In this document: positions 52,803 through 63,634 of the stretch, piece by piece
Layout of the letters: every line of letters starts with the position of its first letter
Position numbering within the stretch: position 1 is the first letter of the stretch
Source: Lithodes maja
Lineage: Eukaryota; Arthropoda; Malacostraca; Decapoda; Lithodidae
Assembly: GCA_037953745.1 (NCBI GenBank)
Contig: JBAKBP010003240.1
Span: forward strand, 93,571 to 157,570
Length of the DNA stretch: 64,000 bases
Reading direction: 5' to 3'
Position numbers and translations under genes: made by a program
Notes under the pieces: model-generated
Seen by the model: only the letters and a program-made list of their open reading frames with translations
Database searches by the model: none
What the model was told of the DNA's origin: nothing

Positions 52803-52810
52803 TGGCGACC
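52803..52810 (+). promoter_or_regulatory. Primer-binding site, element 4
   Basis: AA then TGGCGACCTTGCCTTG follows the LTR end at 52800, matching the other elements for the first 13 bases. Confidence 0.65.
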
Positions 52811-53340
52811 TTGCCTTGTATCTTATCTTAGTCAACCTAGTGAACTAAGAAATAATTGCAGGATTTTTGGACATTTGTTTTTTTGAGGAATATTTTGGAC
52901 ACGTGGGAATTTTTTTGGCAACGTGGTATAGCACTTGAGTTGTCTTCAAGCATTTTTTTGAGTGAATAGTGCTACATGAGAGTAAGTACTTTTTTTTTTT
53001 TTTATAAACGTTGAGGATTTCCGGTGGACACTATGTCGAACGATGGATCAGTACATAGTGAGAGCCGGCATATAAGTTCGAGGGTTTGGATCTAGCGTAC
53101 CGTTGTTGCATAGTGCCCTATTACTAGTCCAAGCATTGAGTGCCCTTGTTTTATTCGCAGTCCCGGTCGTAACACTATATTTAAACTACATTATGCAGCT
53201 TAGGAAGGATCTGTGGTAGTTAAAAGGGTTGGTTGAGATAGTTTGAAGCCGTATTATTGCTAGAGATCCTTCCTAAGCTGAATTAAATTTTCTAATAGTT
53301 GCCAGAATATTATGAAAAAGACGCCCTTGATACTGTACGA

Positions 53341-54043
53341 GGTAACCCTTCCATTACCGGTACCTGCCTTTTATCTTCATTCTGGCTACTATTAGACGAT
53401 TGTATTCAGTTTAAAAAGGGCCTCCAGCAATTAAGAACCTTCTAACTCTCTCACTTAACCCTTTTCAATACCGCAGAACCTTCTTAACCCTTATTTAGCG
53501 GGGCCCGATTCTAGTCCGTATAGAGAACACCAGCACAAAGAGCGGGGCCCGACCTGAGTCTGTGTGCAATTTTGGCGCAATATAGGCTCTGAGAGAGAGA
53601 CGAGTGACGGGAGGAGCATAGGTTGCCTCATGACCGCTCGCCACGGCCACCGTGGGCCTAGTGACATTTATTCCACACACATCCACCCTCCCTCCCTCGC
53701 TACACACCTAATTATGTAACGAAATTACCGTATTTTAGCAATTTTGCCCTTCGGTTGCATGATCGTTGCAAGACAACCAGTGATCGTAGAAGGATGGTTC
53801 AGGTGTCATTGGAAAGCTCAAATAACGCCCTTTCAGGGATACATAATTGTATTACGCTCTGGCTCTTGTTTATGCATGAAAAAGAGCACGGAAACAAGGC
53901 CATTGATGGTAAAAAAAAAAAACGCTGGGTGGCACGGTGAAATATACTCCACCACCCGCTCTTAAGTTGTTAAGCTGCACAAACTCGTCTAATATATAGC
54001 TATAATAAAATTAAAAACACGTTGCCGGTACAGAAGGGGTTGA
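53341..54043. mobile_element. 213-bp MITE family M2, copy interrupted by a 490-bp MITE
   Basis: The left end is TAACCCTTCCATTACCGGTA and the right end is GCCGGTACAGAAGGGGTTGA. Inside, CTGGCTACTATTAGACGATT and GGCCTCCAGCAATTAAG match the other copies. The 490-bp insert lies at the TTAA after AGAACCTTC; subtracting it leaves 213 bp. Confidence 0.7.
53484..53973. mobile_element. 490-bp TTAA-flanked MITE family M4, copy 1
   Basis: TTAA at 53484-53487 and 53970-53973 flank an element whose ends are TTAACCCTTATTTAGCGGGG and, reversed, TTAACAACTTAAGAGCGGG. The empty-site equivalent is at about 2070 (CCTTCTTACAATGCAC). Copy 2 at 57881-58368 is inverted. Both share GATCGTTGCAAGA and CCAGTGATCGT/ACCACTGGTTCT segments. 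The TTAA target and CCC-type ends suit the piggyBac superfamily. No transposase is encoded. Confidence 0.75.
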
Positions 54044-54257
54044 TAAAACTAATTTAGTGCTTGACATTTTCGTCTTTCTGAGAGTAAATATTGAGTTGCA
54101 ATATACAGAGGGAGAAGTGAACTTCCATTAGACGCATTTGAAATAGAATTTCTATTAACTATTGTTTTGAACTAATGTAATATAGAATAAAAACTCTCTG
54201 AACAGTTACACAACTCAAACAGCTCTCCGGAGGCTCTTTTGCAACAGCAATCAGGGT
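54044..54257. other. Spacer, no gene recognised
   Basis: Short AT-rich spacer without identifiable features. Confidence 0.4.
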
Positions 54258-54425
54258 TAGTGGAGGTGGTGGTGTTGGTGTTGGTAATGATGGTGGTGGT
54301 GGCGGTGATAATGGTGGTGGTGGTGGTTGTAGAGGTGCTAGGGGTGGTTGTGGTGGTGGTGGTGGTGGTGATAATGGTGGTGGTGGTGGTGGTTATATTG
54401 GTTGGTGGTGGTGGTGGTGGTGGTG
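54258..54425. repeat. (GGT)n-rich microsatellite
   Basis: Imperfect GGTGGT repeats with ATAATGGT interruptions. The valine-rich frame across it is a repeat artefact. Confidence 0.9.
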
Positions 54426-54764
54426 ACGCATTTTATTCTATATATTATAATGAATGGGATTTTGATACAATACTATTTGTTATTACGATAATATATAATA
54501 TCTGTGTTTTTGTTTTGTTTTATTGAGAAGAGGTTTCTCATTGATAATAATGTTTAAGAATGTGGGCCACAGTAACGCCTCAGGTAATACAACTTCACTT
54601 ACAGTTTAGGTAACGTTGAGTAGCTTAGGATTATTTAACTCTCTCAGGGATGTAGTTGCGCCGAAGTGCCGAAATTACTTGACTTGAAATTGTGTTAAGT
54701 GAACCAGGGCTTTAAAATGTTCCCAGAGATGCATTTGTGTGTGTGGGGGGCAATTACTTCATAT

Positions 54765-55450
54765 TCTATCTATCTATCTATTGCCTGACGCCGTGATCCC
54801 CGAAGGGGTGGCCACGAACGAACCGCCCCCATGCACCTCTGTCCCCAGTCAGTCGACGCCCCTCCCCCCAACCAGCACCGCCCTCGTTCATGTACTTCCT
54901 CACTCCATCCTTCCACCTCATATTCGGTCTACCTCTCCCTCTCTGTCCCTCCACCTCGCTCTCGTACACCCTCTTAGTCATTCTCTCGCTTTCCATACGT
55001 TCCATATGGCCGAACCATTTCAAGTTGTTCCTTTTCACACTTTCCAGCACATCTACCTCCACACCACACCTCCTTCTTACTTCCTCATTAGTCTGTCTAT
55101 CCCTCCATGTAACTCCGCACGCACTCCTTAAGTAATTAATTTCCACTGCTCTCACTCTTGGTCTGAGTCTCTCAACCAACGTCCATGCTTCGCTTCTGTA
55201 AGTCAGTGTCGGGATTACCACACTGTCATGCAAGGACTTCTTCACTTCCATACTGACCACCCTATTTCTTGTTACTGCTTTTAGCGTTCCTACAACTCTC
55301 TTCCCCTGTTGTACCCTCTCCCGCACTTCTTCATCCATAGTCCCATCTTTACTCAACTCACTGCCCAGATACTTAAAAGAGTTGACGATCTCCATAGCCT
55401 GACCGTTCAGCTTCACCTCACACTCTGTGATTTCACCCCTTTCGAAGACC
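54765..55450 (-). pseudogene. RTE-like LINE copy 3, 5'-truncated C-terminal piece
   Basis: The minus strand starts at about 55450 in KVFERGEITECEVKLNGQAM and stays open to a stop at 54778. It covers only the region after the RT palm (AWTLVERLRPRVRAVEINYL, NNLKWFGHMERMESERM, RPNMRWKDGVRKYMNEGG), with a TAGATAGATAGA tail at 54765-54780. Its frame is intact over 225 codons, but it lacks all catalytic motifs. It is another dead-on-arrival copy of the 2.2-kb and 10.7-kb family. Confidence 0.87.
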
Positions 55451-55819
55451 TTCATATTGTGTTACATTAAGTGGATTGCGCGCTTAACCTTCTCTGTATG
55501 CTGGTATCACACGAGCCATTCTGCCATCAACTCTTTCCGGCAACTATGGTATGAAGGCGTATGTGTTAAGGAGAGGTATGTCTTTTGTCTAGATCCCCTT
55601 TTCCTTCATGCTTAAGCCGGGAATGGCGAGAACACTCTTAAGAGGTTTTGGTGGGCAAGGGCGAGGACCCTCTTAAGAGGTAGGGCCTAAAAAAAAATGT
55701 TTAAAAGGCCCCAGTAGCACTTAAAACAAGTTAAATGGTTATTAAGTGAGATCATTCCCCTCCATACCTCCTATCACTACTCGACATCTGTCAAAATCCC
55801 CTCCTTCCCCCTTGCCCCC
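55451..55819. other. No gene; short CTCTTAAGAGG repeats
   Basis: GCGAGAACACTCTTAAGAGG and GCGAGGACCCTCTTAAGAGG near 55627 and 55660 are two imperfect copies of a palindromic phrase. A related ACTCTTAAGAGT occurs near 42418. I do not know its origin. Confidence 0.4.
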
Positions 55820-56259
55820 CTTCAATTATCACCTATTTTCCCTGTTATTCCCTTATTCATTGGTATATTTTCGTGTAAACATCCCCAAACCGATCCTAGG
55901 CTGTGGTCTTGTGTATGTCTATGCGTGGGAAAGAGAGAGAGAGAGAGAGAGAAAGAGAGCGAGAGACAGGCCTCAGTCACTCTCCAGGCTTCGAGAGAGG
56001 AGGGTGTGGGCCTCCCTCGTCTCTCACCTCATTAATGAATGCTCGGCAATAATTCACGATTTTCACCATCCAAACAATATTCCCACTTGTTTTATTGTTG
56101 TTACATGTTACTATCTTCATGTTAAGCGTAAAATAGGTGCATATAAATAAGTAATAACGATATTTATAGTAAAATTACTATTATAGGCGGGAATGGAGCT
56201 TAATATTGCCGCCCAGAAGTGTGATGTTTACTACACCCTGCGCGCGCGCGCCGGGTTAA
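55820..56259 (+). repeat. Dispersed repeat family M5, plus copy
   Basis: TATCACCTATTTTCCCTGTT opens the match to the reverse copy at 40373-40796. A (GA)n run lies at 55932-55962, and GATTTTCACCATCCAAAC and TTTTATTGTTGTTACATG follow. It ends at a CGCGCGCGCGCC run and TTAA (56256-56259). Confidence 0.5.
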
Positions 56260-56510
56260 TTCCATTAGTGTTGAGATTTTAAGATGTTCGCCCCATTAGT
56301 TTGAGGATTATATGACCTTTTGACTCATTTCTTTGTCATTATAATGACCTTTCGTGTCATTTAGGTGTCGAGTTTTTTTTCCTGGTGAGCGATTGCAAAC
56401 CTGTAATATTGGAATACGGTCTTTGGCCGGGACATTATTCTACCGAAAATGTACAAATTTATCTTGAAGATTTTTTTTTATGATCGAGGCCTAGGGTTGA
56501 ATCTATATTA
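56256..56510. mobile_element. MITE family M1, partial copy f
   Basis: Starting at TTAATTCC it carries GATGTTCGCCCCATTAG, ATGACCTTTCGTGTCATT, TAGGTGTCGAG, CTTTGGCCGGGAC and ATTCTACCGAAAATGTACA. It then fades out near GATCGAGGCCTAGGG, without a right-hand terminus. It directly follows M5 at a shared TTAA. Confidence 0.6.
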
Positions 56511-56829
56511 ATAATAATTAAATATATAAAGATACACATACAAAACACCTACCCCCATAAGCTTTAATAGGTATTTTGTCACCTATTACCATCATCATTT
56601 AGTCTAGTTCCCGATATCAATGCAATAACACGCAGGAATGTTGCCACGAAATATAAGATCTAAGAAAGTGGCCTATAAAATGCTGTGTAAATCCCATTTT
56701 TACCTCTTTTTACAATATTTCATTATAATATATACCAATCCATCCCATTATCTCCCTGTGTTTATAGCTATCAACTATATAATTATATCCATTGACTAAT
56801 GTATATACTAATACATACTAATGTATGTA
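56511..56829. other. Spacer, no gene recognised
   Basis: AT-rich, with an ACTAATGTATATACTAATACAT local repeat near 56800. No gene seen. Confidence 0.4.
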
Positions 56830-57000
56830 TCTACTCTATCTGTCTATCATCTATCTATTGCCGGATGCCATGCTCCCTTTTATGAGGGTGGCCATACACA
56901 AAACACCCCCAAACGGACTTGTCCTGTTTATTTAAGGACTTGCAGGATGGACCACTCAACTTAGGGTTCATCCAACTCAGAGGACCTTTATGTTCCTGTT
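56830..57000 (-). mobile_element. RTE-like LINE 3'-end fragment of a diverged subfamily
   Basis: ATCTATCTATTGCCGGATGCC and GAGGGTGGCCATACAC mirror the 3' end of the other RTE copies (TATTGCCTGACGCC, GGGGTGGCCACGAAC), including the TATC tail at 56830-56860. No coding part is recognisable. Confidence 0.55.
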
Positions 57001-57156
57001 AGTACTATTGTTTATACAGTGGTGTGCGGCTAGTCCTTCCACTAACCTGCTTCACCCTTAGGTATGCATTGAAAGAAGAATAACATGTATTTAAAGGAAA
57101 GTGATAGACATTAAGTACTTTCATATGCTCACGTATTCTTCCTCTCCCTTCCCCTT

Positions 57157-57223
<67 letters not shown>

Positions 57224-57880
57224 CGTTCTCAGGTAAACACAGCCATATACCTCATTCACTGTTTGTTTATTTAACAGGGGAAGATGTATTTGTACTGGAT
57301 ACGTGTGTTTTTTGTGTGAGAGAGAGTGAGTGAGAGAGTGAGTTACATACATACACAGGCCACACTGACCATTTGGTCAAAATATGGTGATCCGACCTTA
57401 CAATCTATATGTATATGATGAATTCCTTTTAACTAAGACCGTAGAAGAATAGGACATCAAAACAAAAGGCTCTCTCTCCACCCTTTCCTGAAAATGCCAC
57501 ACTTTTGTTTTCTTGTCTTTCTTTTTGTTTATGTGAGTAAAGGAGACAAGGCGAAGCTGCCTGTAACAAGTATCTCCCCCAAAGATGAAAGAGTGACAGA
57601 GAGCCAAATTCAAGGTACGTTAGAGTCAAAATGCCTGGACACACTAAGTTTAAAGCAGTCTAATTTATAGGATGAAGGAAAGATTGATTGAGGGACAGTG
57701 GTCCATATTTAATTTTTTGAGTAGACGGAAGAGAGAAATTTGTTAATTCATGTGTTGGAGAGCTGGACAGAATAGGAGTGGGTTTGTGTTGTAAGGTTGG
57801 TGCCACCCACTCGCTGTAAGGGAGGGGGTATGCAATGAGAGAGCTTGGAAGAACACTGATTGTTATAATAACGATATTTA
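57001..57880. other. No recognised gene; (CT)n at 57160-57220
   Basis: A long (CT)n microsatellite at about 57160-57220 and a GAGAGAGAGTGAGTGAGAG run at 57318-57341 are the only features. Short frames here have no recognisable domains. Confidence 0.5.
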
Positions 57881-58368
57881 TTAACACCTTATTGGCGGGC
57901 TAGGCAGTCTATTTGACCGTACCGCACAGCATTTTTTTTTTTACCCTAAATAGGGTTGTTTACATGATCATTTTCATGCCTAAATAAGACCCAGAGCATA
58001 AACAAGTATATATCTATGAAAGGGCGTAAACAGAGCTTTCCAATGACACCCGAACCATCCTTGTACGACCACTGGTTCTCTTGCAACGATCGTGCAACAC
58101 GAGTGCAAAAACCCTATAATTAGGTAATTTCCGTACAGAATTCCCTGTGTAGCGAGTGAGAAAGGGGGGAGAAGGGTGGGATACAGTTCAGTAGGTCCAC
58201 GGTGGTCGTGGGGAGCGGTCATAAGGTTACTACGCTCGTCCCACCGCTCAGCTCTCGCTCTCAGCAACATTACGTGCTGAAAATGGCGCTCGACAGCTGT
58301 CGTGCACCGCCACTTAGTCCAAATTTATTTCACTCGACATATGTTGCGCGCCGCCAGTTAAGGGTTAA
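57881..58368. mobile_element. 490-bp TTAA-flanked MITE family M4, copy 2 (inverted)
   Basis: It is bounded by TTAACACCTTATTGGCGGGC at 57881 and the reverse of TTAACCCTTAACTGGCGG at 58368, 488 bp in all. TTTCATGCCTAAATAAGACC, AAAGGGCGTAAACAGAGCTT and CCACTGGTTCTCTTGCAACG match the reverse complement of copy 1 blocks. The terminal repeats are clearer here than in copy 1. Confidence 0.75.
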
Positions 58369-59290
58369 AAACGTGTTCGGCAGCATTATCATTAGTTTTA
58401 TCTATTTGTTTTGGGTTAAGTGTACAGTGTACTGTATGTATAAGGCAATACCTTCACCACATGTAGAAAGCCGTCATGGTGCTGAAGGGGTTAAAGGCTC
58501 TCTACAACACAATCCCTATGACCAGTTACAAGCACACGTGGGGACCACTTACTCACGGATTCCGCGGCTCATGGATTGGTTGCAACACCTGTACCAAACC
58601 CCGGGGTATGGCTGTGAGGGCGTGTAGGATATATGTCAAGCTGGATAGTGCTGGGTATAGTACTCATCACAGGGTTATTACAAACACATCAGGACAGTTA
58701 AGGAAATATGATAGTACACTCGGATACCATAATCTTTAGCTCACTTATAAATATTCGTGGACTTCACCTATTTATAATTATGGGAGTATATCTCTGGAAA
58801 CGAATATGTAAATAACATTTTCTACGTATCAACTACAAAACTATAATTAATATATGTTGAAAAGCCAGTTTTATCCAAAAATCAACCAAGATAATTATAA
58901 TTACATAAAAAATAAACGTAAGGGGTCCACGATTTTTTATTATGAGTGGGCTACAGCCTTGGCATCTGAGTGTACAGTTGGCCAAATAAGTGATGTCGCA
59001 GTAGCACGTCTAGTTTGATCAATAATTAATATCAGCAATATCTAAGCTATATTTCATCGTTTTGAGTGAGATATATGAACATGTTCCTATCTTTACACAC
59101 CCTATTCAACATCTGACAGACACGAATACAGCACACAGTGAACAAAACGTAATGACAGTTGAGACACGACTTAGTTGGCCAACCGTACCATCAAAGTACA
59201 CAACTTGTCAGGAAGTTTTTAGGTGACCTACTGTTTTGGTCTCTAATGGTAATCAATATACTCGGATTGTTTACAAGTGTTGAAGTTGCA
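58369..59290. other. No recognised gene
   Basis: Mixed-composition DNA. A block at 58495-58630 is less AT-rich (CACGGATTCCGCGGCTCATG) but I cannot assign it. The rest is AT-rich. Confidence 0.4.
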
Positions 59291-59660
59291 TTAAGGGGAG
59301 ATGGGCCGTTTTTCTGGTCCTCCTTCTTCCTCAAGTTTAGTCCCATTTGGTTTTCAGATTATAAGACGTTCGGCCCATTAATTTGGCGATATTAAAACCT
59401 TTCACCTCTTTGTTTTGTCAATATTAAGACTTTTCGTGTCATTTAGGTGTCGATATTTTCCTGGCAACTGATAGCGAGCCTGTAATTTAAGAGAAACCGG
59501 CCTTCGGCCGGGACATAGTTTCTATGGAAAAATTTACAATTTTAGTTTGAAGGAGGATCTTGGGGTTGTAATTTTAAGGTTGAAGGAGTCTAGAGAGGAA
59601 ACTAATAAAACAATAAAACAATATATAAATTAGCAAATAAAAACGACCCATCTCCCCTTA
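59291..59660. mobile_element. MITE family M1, best copy (g), 370 bp
   Basis: The ends TTAAGGGGAGATGGGCCGTT and (reversed) TTAAGGGGAGATGGGTCGTT differ at one base in 20 and include a TTAA on each side. The interior has AAGACGTTCGGCCCATTA, TTAGGTGTCGATATTTTCC, CCGGCCTTCGGCCGGGACA and GGAGTCTAGAGAGGAAAC. This is the reference copy for the family. Confidence 0.8.
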
Positions 59661-60065
59661 AGAAAACAAAATGTCCTGGATGCAATGTTTAAGTATTAAA
59701 TAATTATATAAACGAAAGGCTGAATATAGTACCCCTCGACTGTTTTAAAGAGCACGACAGCATACTGTTGATAATGGCCATAAAGACATATAATTATCTA
59801 CTCCTCTCGGTAGGGCGGAGGTTTCCACAGAGACATTTCTGATAAACAGTGAATATATCTAGAAGGCATTTCCCTTACTAAATTTCAAGTATGGTGTAAT
59901 ATATCACTGCTAGTAAAAACTCATGAAGTGAATATGTATAAACAAAACAAAACAAACAAAAACATCTACATCGAGACTAACAGTTTATATATTATAGGCT
60001 ACAGTTCAGAAATTGTTTGATTATATATATATATATCTATCTATCTATATATATAGTTATATATA

Positions 60066-60116
<51 letters not shown>

Positions 60117-60263
60117 CCTGGGAACCAACGTTGGAGGTAGTGTAGTTAAAATTGTAGCCGTGATCCTGTCAGCTGTTGCTGGATAAATATTTTTCAACTT
60201 TTTTGCTACCCGATAACAGTCAAATTGTTTACCAAACTGCGGTACTGCATTGTATTTAGTATA

Positions 60264-60309
<46 letters not shown>

Positions 60310-60639
60310 GGTTAAACTCAATCTCCGGAAATAGGTTTATAGCCTGTAGATTCGATCGTTTAACACATGAAGTCAGACGGGTTTATTCCAGATGACAAGC
60401 GAGACAATGAGACAAATAAATGTTTCAAGCAGTTTATTCATAGTCTACCTTCATAGTCGTCTGGCGGCTAGTTGTCTCCTTCAGGTCCGTTGCAATGTTG
60501 ATGTCTTAAAGCCACATCGCCAGTGTCACGCCATTTCATCTCATTATATCGGACAACTTTCTCTTTTTACACCACCTATTGAGCAATCATTCACTATGCA
60601 CTGCTTCTGGAACATATTATGAATACGGAAGTATACATA
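59661..60639. other. No gene; two (TA)n tracts
   Basis: (TA)n tracts lie at 60025-60113 and 60270-60306. Short frames between them, including one at 60392-60622, carry no domain I recognise. Confidence 0.5.
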
Positions 60640-60880
60640 CCATGCTAATGTATTGGAAAAAGGGAGGGTATGTTTTTAATGTCGTATTTGTGATAATGTG
60701 CTGAAACCAAGTAGGCTACAGCACATAATCCATTCCAATAACATGTTCCCACTCACACATCAGGATTTGAACCAGGGAGAGTAACCAGTCCAAGAGTAAA
60801 ACCTCTCCACCCCACTTACTCTTAACAAATCAATTTAAGCTAATATCTAGTTGACAGGGAGAAGAAGCTCCCTGAATGAG
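60640..60880 (-). mobile_element. tRNA-like SINE, reverse copy
   Basis: The minus strand reads GGGAGCTTCTTCTCCCTGTC, then GTAAGTGGGGTGGAGAGGTT (A-box-like), CTCCCTGGTTCAAATCC (B box), GGGAACATGTTATTGGAATG, TTTCAGCACATTATCACAAA and CATTAGCATGGTATG. The same blocks in the same order occur on the plus strand at 63633-63882. A (GA)n run borders the 5' side here, and (CT)n borders the other copy. Confidence 0.65.
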
Positions 60881-60975
60881 AGAGAGAGAGAGAACGAGAG
60901 AGAGAGTAATGTCAAATAATAATATATAATTATGTGTATGTATGTATGTAATTATTCAGGCCCATTTCCCATTTT

Positions 60976-61330
60976 TCCGTTTTTTCTGGGGTGGCCGACT
61001 AAAGATAGAACCTGAATAGGGACAACACAATACAGCAGAAAGCAATGAACACACAAAAACAAAATACATATTCACGCACATCTAGGTCACCCAGTAGAAG
61101 ACCCAGGGATCAGTGATCACCAAGGTCCTTCCAGCATTCCCCCGGCCCCCAACCACCCGGAGAGGTTCCTGTCTCAGTAGGCAGACATGCAGCGGAGCCG
61201 AAACCACAAGCCCGCTCACCACACTTCCAGGTGCACCCTTCATATATACCGGCTACCCGGGACAGGCGCCTGACGGACTATTATGTAGTCCTACTGGCGC
61301 CCGACCCCTTCTCCCAAATGACCACGTGTT
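60976..61330 (-). repeat. Dispersed repeat family M6, second copy
   Basis: This is the counterpart of 46596-46951, sharing CCGGAGAGGTTCCTGTCTCA, GTAGGCAGACATG and CCCTTCATATATACCGGCT. GTATGTATGTA lies on its left, as in the first copy. Confidence 0.6.
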
Positions 61331-61398
61331 CACTCATCTATTCACAAGCATTCTCCATTCATTCCTGTTTCTTACCACTTCCCTTGCCTGATCTATAG

Positions 61399-62823
61399 TG
61401 TTACGACCGGGGCTACGAATAAAACAAGGGCATTTAATGATTGGACTAGTAATAGGGCACTATGAAACAACGGTACGCTAGATCCAAACCCCTGAACTTA
61501 TATGCCGGCGAACAAAACACCTATACCCTCCAGAGTTAATCTGCGATAACGGGGTATCCTTAACTGGGCATAAATGTACTCTACTTCAGGATAACCCACA
61601 CTGGTATAGCCTGATAACACACAGGATGCAAGTTACGTTAAAATGCATAAACAAGAATCTAGGGAAATATCAATTAAATCACTGCAAGATTTAATGCAAT
61701 AAAAAGATGCTTTAATACAGTTACTCTAAGCAACAATAAACTCTTCACTCCTATCTGAAAGAGAGTGAAGTATAGTCTTACAGCATAGACCTGGAAACTT
61801 CTGAAGAAAGTCTGATGCTCATAAGATGCTCGTATCTTAACTATAAATAAAGGCAGGAGGCAGGACACCACATGTGTAAAGCGAATACACAAAAAGATAG
61901 GACATATAATATTAACTGACATGAGAATACTATAAATGCGCAACGATAGTAATGCTCGACACTAAAAGAAGTGCTTCCTTATCAACGAAACAGTCTACTA
62001 TGGTTGTGCAACTCAACAACAACCTAGACTAATAAATGCTTGTGAATAATAATGCATACATATCAAAAGAGCTTATGTCCTAACTAGTGTCTGCTAGGTG
62101 ACTAAAGTCTAGCTGGGATATCAAGGTTAGGAAACTGTGGCTGAGCAAGACAGGCTCATAGCCTAGCGTTGTCCTTAAGGCAGTATGGTTAAAGTTACGT
62201 TAATGACGGGGATGCTCTCTTGGTAAACCCAGATCTCAAGTATCTGGCTCTACCCTGGCGATCCCTCAAAAGTCAAGCAAAGAGGCAGCACTGTGTTATA
62301 AGGTAGTAGGCTAATGCCCTCTTACAACACGATGCTGCACTCGCAAAAGACACAACCAAAAGGACGACCTGGGCTACCACAGAAACCGTCGAAGTCATGT
62401 AGGTATAAGCGAACCGTACACACATTGGTGACAACGATAACAGAAACCTTATCCCAGTCTAGCATTAAATAACCAAGCAGAGCACTACTGATAATGAGGG
62501 AGACACATACAAAGAGTCATCAAACCTCCATAAACTAAGGACACTGAGGGAGACACACACAGAGTCATCCAACCTCCATAGACTAAGAACCCTTCTAATA
62601 CATGTAAATATCTCAGAGAGCGACGCACACAATACGATGGGCCGATATGAAATCGTGTACAGAACCCAAAGGGAGTGCTGTGACGTTAAAACTTAAGAGG
62701 AATGAAAGAGAAGAAGTAGAGTGAGAGAGACGGTATCAGAATGGTGGGGATATCGGGGACAGTAGTAAAAAGGGTGTTAGTCGTGCGCGTCCCTAGCCTG
62801 CTCTGAGGAAGGGAAGCTCCTGA
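61399..62823 (-). repeat. LTR fragment (element 5), subfamily of element 4
   Basis: It starts TGTTACGACCGGGGCTACG (the complement of an LTR end) and follows the element 4 LTR in reverse, through CCCTCCAGAGTTAATCTGCG and the AGATCTCAAGTATCTGG hairpin. It breaks off near 62823 in CTGAGGAAGGGAAGCTCCTG. A duplicated segment of about 50 bp (GAGGGAGACACA...AACCTCCATA) lies at 62496-62582. The terminal 400 bp or so of a full LTR are missing. Confidence 0.8.
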
Positions 62824-63391
62824 GATATTAAAATCTTTGACTTACACATTTTACAAGCCGTATACCGTCATATTATATTAGGTGTATAATATATTCAATA
62901 ACATGCCATGATTACACTTATATTGTTAAAAGGCTAATCGTAGACAAGGATCAGAAATCAGAGATGAACACTAATTCATCTTCTGATTCCCATATATGAA
63001 CGAGGACAACTATTATATTAAGTTATACACAATGAATCCCATAAATTATCCAAATCGCTATTATCAAATGTTCGTCCAAAAACACATATTAATGTCTTAT
63101 TTGCAAATTTGCATATTTGCATATTTGCAAATAACATCTTAAATATTTGATTTGGTTACTGTACTAGCTTCCTTATTATTAATTATAAAAACATAAATAA
63201 TATAACATATCATGAACAATGATCAATACTAGCCATTACATATTCGCATCTAGAAAAAGTTTTTTAGTAAATATCTGGCCATTGCATAGCAGGCTGTTCA
63301 GGGGTTAGATATTGATTTACCAGGGAAGGAGGATTAAACTTAGGCTTTACCTTACCATAAATTGTACATGATTCTATGTACAATGACTCTC

Positions 63392-63422
<31 letters not shown>

Positions 63423-63578
63423 CCAGTCATACGCATTTCACATATATTTGCTTTCTTCGGTATTGTTTTTCGTGGGACATAAAAATCAGGATTTAATATA
63501 TTCATACCACAGTCAATATTTAATGAGTTTGTTTCCCTTGTACTTTCGTTCACTATAATCCACTTTCTTACTCTCTCT

Positions 63579-63632
<54 letters not shown>
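62824..63632. other. No gene; (CT)n tracts
   Basis: (CT)n runs lie at 63388-63422 and 63568-63630. GCAAATTTGCATATTTGCAT near 63105-63130 is a local repeat. The rest is AT-rich. Confidence 0.5.

Positions 63633-63634
<2 letters not shown>

Larger units (their letters stand above)
50982..53174 (+). mobile_element. LTR element 4: complete 5' LTR, start of gag, then LTR end
   Basis: A full LTR (50982-52800, 1819 bp, TGTGACGTC...GGTCGTAACA) is followed by the PBS TGGCGACC (52803), a leader, and an ATG at 53033 that opens MSNDGSVHSE, the same start as element 2 gag. At 53065 the sequence jumps into the last 110 bp of the LTR (GGCATATAAGTTCGAGG...GGTCGTAACA). All coding sequence is therefore gone. 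The LTR is a third subfamily, clearly diverged from elements 1-3. No clean duplication flanks it (CAAT left, CTAT right). Confidence 0.85.
50934..53340. mobile_element. Palindromic M2-related MITE interrupted by LTR element 4
   Basis: The left arm starts TTAACCCTTTGAGAACCAG (50934) and has ATATTCTAGCAA; the right arm, past the LTR insert, carries CAGCTTAGGAAGGATC (53199) and its inverse GATCCTTCCTAAGCTG (53266). CTAATAGTTGCCAGAATATT then follows. Without the insert the element would be a roughly 210-bp imperfect palindrome. Confidence 0.5.

Noticed and set aside
54239..54526. Valine-rich reading frame that could suggest a membrane protein
   Set aside because: It is the translation of a GGT-type microsatellite followed by random sequence.
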